From: a bacterium | Lineage (GTDB): Archaea > Nanoarchaeota > Nanoarchaeia > Woesearchaeales > UBA10216 | NCBI GenBank assembly: GCA_024206195.1 | Contig: JAAGZO010000513.1 | Coordinates: 1-23,313, forward strand | Length of the DNA stretch: 23,313 bases | Reading direction: 5' to 3' | Position numbers and translations under genes: made by a program | Notes under the pieces: generated by a model | The model's input: only the letters and a program-made list of their open reading frames with translations | What the model was told of the DNA's origin: nothing | Databases searched by the model: none | Part shown: positions 20,975 through 23,313 of the stretch, piece by piece | How the letters are laid out: the number at the start of each line of letters is the position of its first letter | Numbering within the stretch: position 1 is the first letter of the stretch

Positions 20975-21526
20975 ATGACAATTAAAAAATTCTACAAAAA
21001 GTTCACACCTAAGAAAGAAATGGTGGAAGCAGTGGCTTCTCTTACTGACGAGTTTGACACAGAAGCTATGGTTGAAGTGTTATCTAAAACAAACCCTCGT
21101 CGTATTTACCTAGTCACTAAAGGCGGTAAAAAGATTGCATGTGACAACTTTAAGAAATTTATTAGTATCTTGACAACTCAAGGGGGTTTGGATTTCCTCT
21201 ACCCTATTTGTTTTGGTCGAGGTGAAACTTATCACTTGTACTCAAAAACCGACTACTTTAACACAGTGTCTCAAGAAAAGGTGGTAGAACCTGCTGTGAA
21301 GGAAGAGAAAGTCGAAGATGTGGTTGTAGCGGAAGAGGAAGTAACCGCCTCACCAACATCGAAGGTTGACTGGGGTGCATTAGAAGATATTTACGACGAA
21401 GATGATGTCCGTGGCAGTAAGGATGCCTTAGAGAAGAAAGTAAAAGAAGATTTCGGAATCGACCTACGCAAAAATCAGAAGTTTGAGAAGATGCTTGAGG
21501 AGCTTCGTGTTGCTTTAGGAGAATAG
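20975..21526 (+). CDS. hypothetical head-module protein (183 aa)
   Basis: ATG 20975 follows ACGGAG by 7 nt and is preferred to an in-frame start within the endonuclease gene. Residues 1-100 form a compact basic alpha/beta region (MTIKKFYKKFTPKKEMVEAV, ending GRGETYHLYSK). An acidic Val/Glu/Pro-rich linker (about 105-133) follows, then a helical C-terminal segment (KDALEKKVKEDFGIDLRKNQ). Its place after the capsid gene suggests a head-completion or other virion protein, but no homologue is recognised. Confidence 0.65.
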   Translation: MTIKKFYKKFTPKKEMVEAVASLTDEFDTEAMVEVLSKTNPRRIYLVTKGGKKIACDNFKKFISILTTQGGLDFLYPICFGRGETYHLYSKTDYFNTVSQEKVVEPAVKEEKVEDVVVAEEEVTASPTSKVDWGALEDIYDEDDVRGSKDALEKKVKEDFGIDLRKNQKFEKMLEELRVALGE

Positions 21527-21530
21527 TGTT

Positions 21531-22049
21531 ATGCAAGAATTAATCGATAAAATACTCTTTGCAATGGGTATCTCTGAGGAAGACATCCCTCTAGAGGTTA
21601 TCACCTACTATTTAGAGCAATGGTTAGAAATTTACCCTGACAACGAGTGTCTTGCTCTTCACAATACCGTTCTTAGTTTGTACGATTGGTTAATAAAGGA
21701 TGCAAGTAAGAATGCGTCTGGTGGTGGTAACCGTAAAGAGAAAGTCGGTAATGTTCAAGTAGAGGTTGGGGCTACGAATAAATCTCAAGACTGGCAGGAC
21801 GCTAAAGACGCTTACTTAGAATCTCCTTGGACAGCATTCCCTTCCTGTAGAGATGAGCTTGGTAAAGGTGTAGCTGGTCGAGTCATTGTTGGTGGTGTGA
21901 GAGAAGATAGTATAGATGCTGTGAATTGCAATGACAACATCCGTACAGGAGGCGCTAGTGAGGTTTGTGGAGTTAGGCAACCAAGTCCTTACAGAAAGCT
22001 TCTTACTCGTAGAGGACGAAACTGGACGATTGGCAGGCGTTGCAGATAG
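21531..22049 (+). CDS. probable head-tail connector or head-completion protein (172 aa)
   Basis: Starts 4 nt after the preceding stop. The first 55 residues are helical (LIDKILFAMGISEEDIPLEV, then YYLEQWLEIYPDNECLALHN), much like the all-helical N-termini of gp6/gp15-type connector proteins. The middle is Gly/Asn/Lys-rich, and the C-terminus is basic (RKLLTRRGRNWTIGRRCR). Position between capsid and appendage genes supports a neck or connector role. The assignment is by position and fold pattern only. Confidence 0.5.
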   Translation: MQELIDKILFAMGISEEDIPLEVITYYLEQWLEIYPDNECLALHNTVLSLYDWLIKDASKNASGGGNRKEKVGNVQVEVGATNKSQDWQDAKDAYLESPWTAFPSCRDELGKGVAGRVIVGGVREDSIDAVNCNDNIRTGGASEVCGVRQPSPYRKLLTRRGRNWTIGRRCR

Positions 22050-22050
22050 A

Positions 22051-22079
22051 TTGCTATCTTATCTGTTTTATGGTATAAT
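22051..22079 (+). promoter_or_regulatory. promoter of a non-coding RNA unit
   Basis: TTGCTA (22051-22056), a 17-nt spacer and TATAAT (22074-22079), with extended TGG. Start near 22086. It begins one base after the stop of the upstream gene. Confidence 0.8.
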
Positions 22080-22085
22080 AATATC

Positions 22086-22279
22086 AACGGGATAGAAGTA
22101 TACTAGCTATATACTTTGATAAAGTGGGGCACCTTGTGTCATCTCCGAACCACCTTCCCACCCCACCCTATCGGAGTGCTACATAGAGGTAGCAAGCTGT
22201 CTAACAGCACACAATTTGTTGCGGAGAGCAATACATTCCAAAGCACACCTTGTCTTAGTTGATGAGGTGTGCTTTTTGT
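22086..22279 (+). ncRNA. candidate structured small RNA (about 190 nt)
   Basis: Bounded by a good promoter and a perfect terminator, with no credible ORF. Hairpins in order: AAGTATA/TATACTT (22096-22116), GTGGGG near 22124 with CCCCAC near 22155, TGCTAC/GTAGCA near 22178-22195, GCTGT-CTA-ACAGC near 22197-22209, TTGC/GCAA near 22219-22231, then the terminator stem. The long C-rich run near 22150-22170 may be a pairing site. It could instead be a long leader attenuating the appendage genes at 22358 onward. Ends are inferred. Confidence 0.55.
22241..22279 (+). terminator. intrinsic terminator of the small RNA
   Basis: AAGCACACCT (22241-22250) pairs perfectly with AGGTGTGCTT (22265-22274), followed by TTTGTATTT. 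Confidence 0.88.
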
Positions 22280-22357
22280 ATTTATAAGCTAATAAACAAT
22301 TAACACTTTGTTATGTTTGTAATACATCTTTTCAATAATCATAATAGGAAAAGTAGT

Positions 22358-22645
22358 ATGGCTCAAGTTATAAACTTAGATTTACCTTCTTCAGGTGAGT
22401 GGGTGGATATCAACACCGCTTCAGGTATAGCTGTGGGTTCAGATCTGACAATACAATGTACAGGCACTGTGTGGGTCAGATTACAAGAATCCTCGACAAC
22501 ACCCTCCACAGAAGAGGAAGGAAAACTCATCACAAACCTATCAGAAGCTAACGCAGAAGCTCAGGTTATTAATGCACCACTACGCCTTTGGGGTAGGTCT
22601 ACTCGTGAAGGTAGAACTGCTCAGATTGCTGTACAACTACTTTAA
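22358..22645 (+). CDS. small virion-associated hypothetical protein (95 aa)
   Basis: ATG 22358 follows AGGAAAAG; an upstream in-frame start at 22313 lacks a ribosome binding site. The product is a Ser/Thr-rich all-beta protein (MAQVINLDLPSSGEWVDINT, with VWVRLQESSTTPS). It resembles small beta-sandwich proteins near head-fibre or appendage genes. It ends 11 nt before the next gene, which has AAGGAGAGG. Function is not established. Confidence 0.65.
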   Translation: MAQVINLDLPSSGEWVDINTASGIAVGSDLTIQCTGTVWVRLQESSTTPSTEEEGKLITNLSEANAEAQVINAPLRLWGRSTREGRTAQIAVQLL

Positions 22646-22656
22646 GGAGAGGTGGT

Positions 22657-23313
22657 ATGGCAATTGTAACTAGAAGCGGAGGTGTCGTTGGAGGCGGTAG
22701 TGGATCAACCACATTAATCACTCCCAAAGATTACCTTGAAATTGATAGTGAAACTAAACAATTAGAAAAAGAAGATCAGTATGTAATTGTAACAAGTGAG
22801 ACAGGTTTATCTACAGTTACATTTCCTCCAACACCAGATGTTGAAGATGGTCATTATGTGATTTTAGTACGTGGTGAAGGTACTTTCTCTCAGCTTGTTA
22901 AATCAGATGATGCAGCGGTAAGTAGCCCTCCTATTGTTGTGAGAGAGGCTGAAATAAGCTTGCCTTTAAACGGTGATATCTTTGATACCTCTATAAATTC
23001 TGTACCTTTCACACAATCTAGTGATACAGGTTTTGTAACTGACACTTTCTTAGGTCAAACTCACGAAGTTTTTGAAGTGAATGCAGGTACTACAGGTGCT
23101 AAAGGTTTAACATCTACCAACCCACTAACTACAGGTACTTCTCCAAGAACAGTTTATTTCCAGTTTAAATATAACGATACTGGTGTTCCTGCTGATAAAA
23201 GTGGTTTCTTTGGTATTGGTGACATCTCAGGGACAGGTACTTTGTTTGCTTTGGAAGCAGATGGTGCGCTTGGTGGACTTCGTATCCACATAAAGAATGC
23301 TTACATTCCTTAT
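22657..23313 (+). CDS. fibre-like or appendage protein, 3' end outside window
   Basis: The ATG is preceded by AAGGAGAGGTGGT. The frame is open to the window end (219 codons visible). The N-terminus has a Gly-rich stretch (SGGVVGGGSGSTT), then a short module (DYLEIDSETKQLEKEDQYVI, with TSETGLSTVTFPP) typical of phage head- or tail-fibre N-termini. From about residue 100 (LPLNGDIFDTSINSVPF) a LamG/concanavalin-like beta-sandwich domain appears to begin. Such domains bind carbohydrates or form trimers in virion appendages. The truncation prevents a firmer call. Confidence 0.7.
   Translation, partial: MAIVTRSGGVVGGGSGSTTLITPKDYLEIDSETKQLEKEDQYVIVTSETGLSTVTFPPTPDVEDGHYVILVRGEGTFSQLVKSDDAAVSSPPIVVREAEISLPLNGDIFDTSINSVPFTQSSDTGFVTDTFLGQTHEVFEVNAGTTGAKGLTSTNPLTTGTSPRTVYFQFKYNDTGVPADKSGFFGIGDISGTGTLFALEADGALGGLRIHIKNAYIPY

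Overview
The window is part of a double-stranded DNA tailed bacteriophage genome. Every credible gene is on the + strand. The DNA is AT-rich, with short intergenic gaps, AGGAG-type ribosome binding sites, sigma70-like promoters and intrinsic terminators. A head module (holin, terminase, portal, prohead protease, scaffold-like protein, decoration protein, lambda E-like capsid protein) occupies the right half. A gammaproteobacterial host, perhaps a Vibrio relative, is plausible from style alone, but nothing here proves it.

Layout. Positions 1-555 hold the ends of two small unknown genes. Positions 556-1246 are non-coding and unusual: eight copies of TTTACTTA at 25-38 nt spacing, most followed by a short hairpin whose stem sequence differs from unit to unit. 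A pair of GGGGTGAATC repeats and a palindromic operator over a strong promoter follow. Positions 1247-6766 carry small early-type genes: a probable winged-helix replication protein, a free-standing HNH endonuclease, an acyl-carrier-protein-like protein and many unknowns. Positions 6901-9573 hold a Pif1/RecD/Dda-like helicase, a SLOG-fold protein and three small genes. The last of these may have its ribosome binding site hidden in read-through RNA.

Positions 9590-10680 form an RNA-rich block. It has a promoter and leader RNA with a terminator, two aberrant tRNA-like elements, tRNA-Met(CAT), tRNA-Gly(TCC), and about 495 nt of highly structured non-coding sequence ending in a strong terminator. 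The position beside tRNAs recalls the giant phage RNAs GOLLD and ROOL, but class membership is not shown.

Positions 10705-23313 are the lysis and head region. The most notable feature is the large terminase gene. Its Walker A motif is split by a 244-nt ORF-less group I intron whose first codon is an in-frame stop. A separate GIY-YIG-like endonuclease gene overlaps the terminase start by four bases, which suggests collaborative homing. A second GIY-YIG-like gene sits just after the capsid gene. Another discrete non-coding RNA unit (about 22086-22279) lies before the first virion-appendage genes. Several late promoters overlap the terminator of the unit before them.
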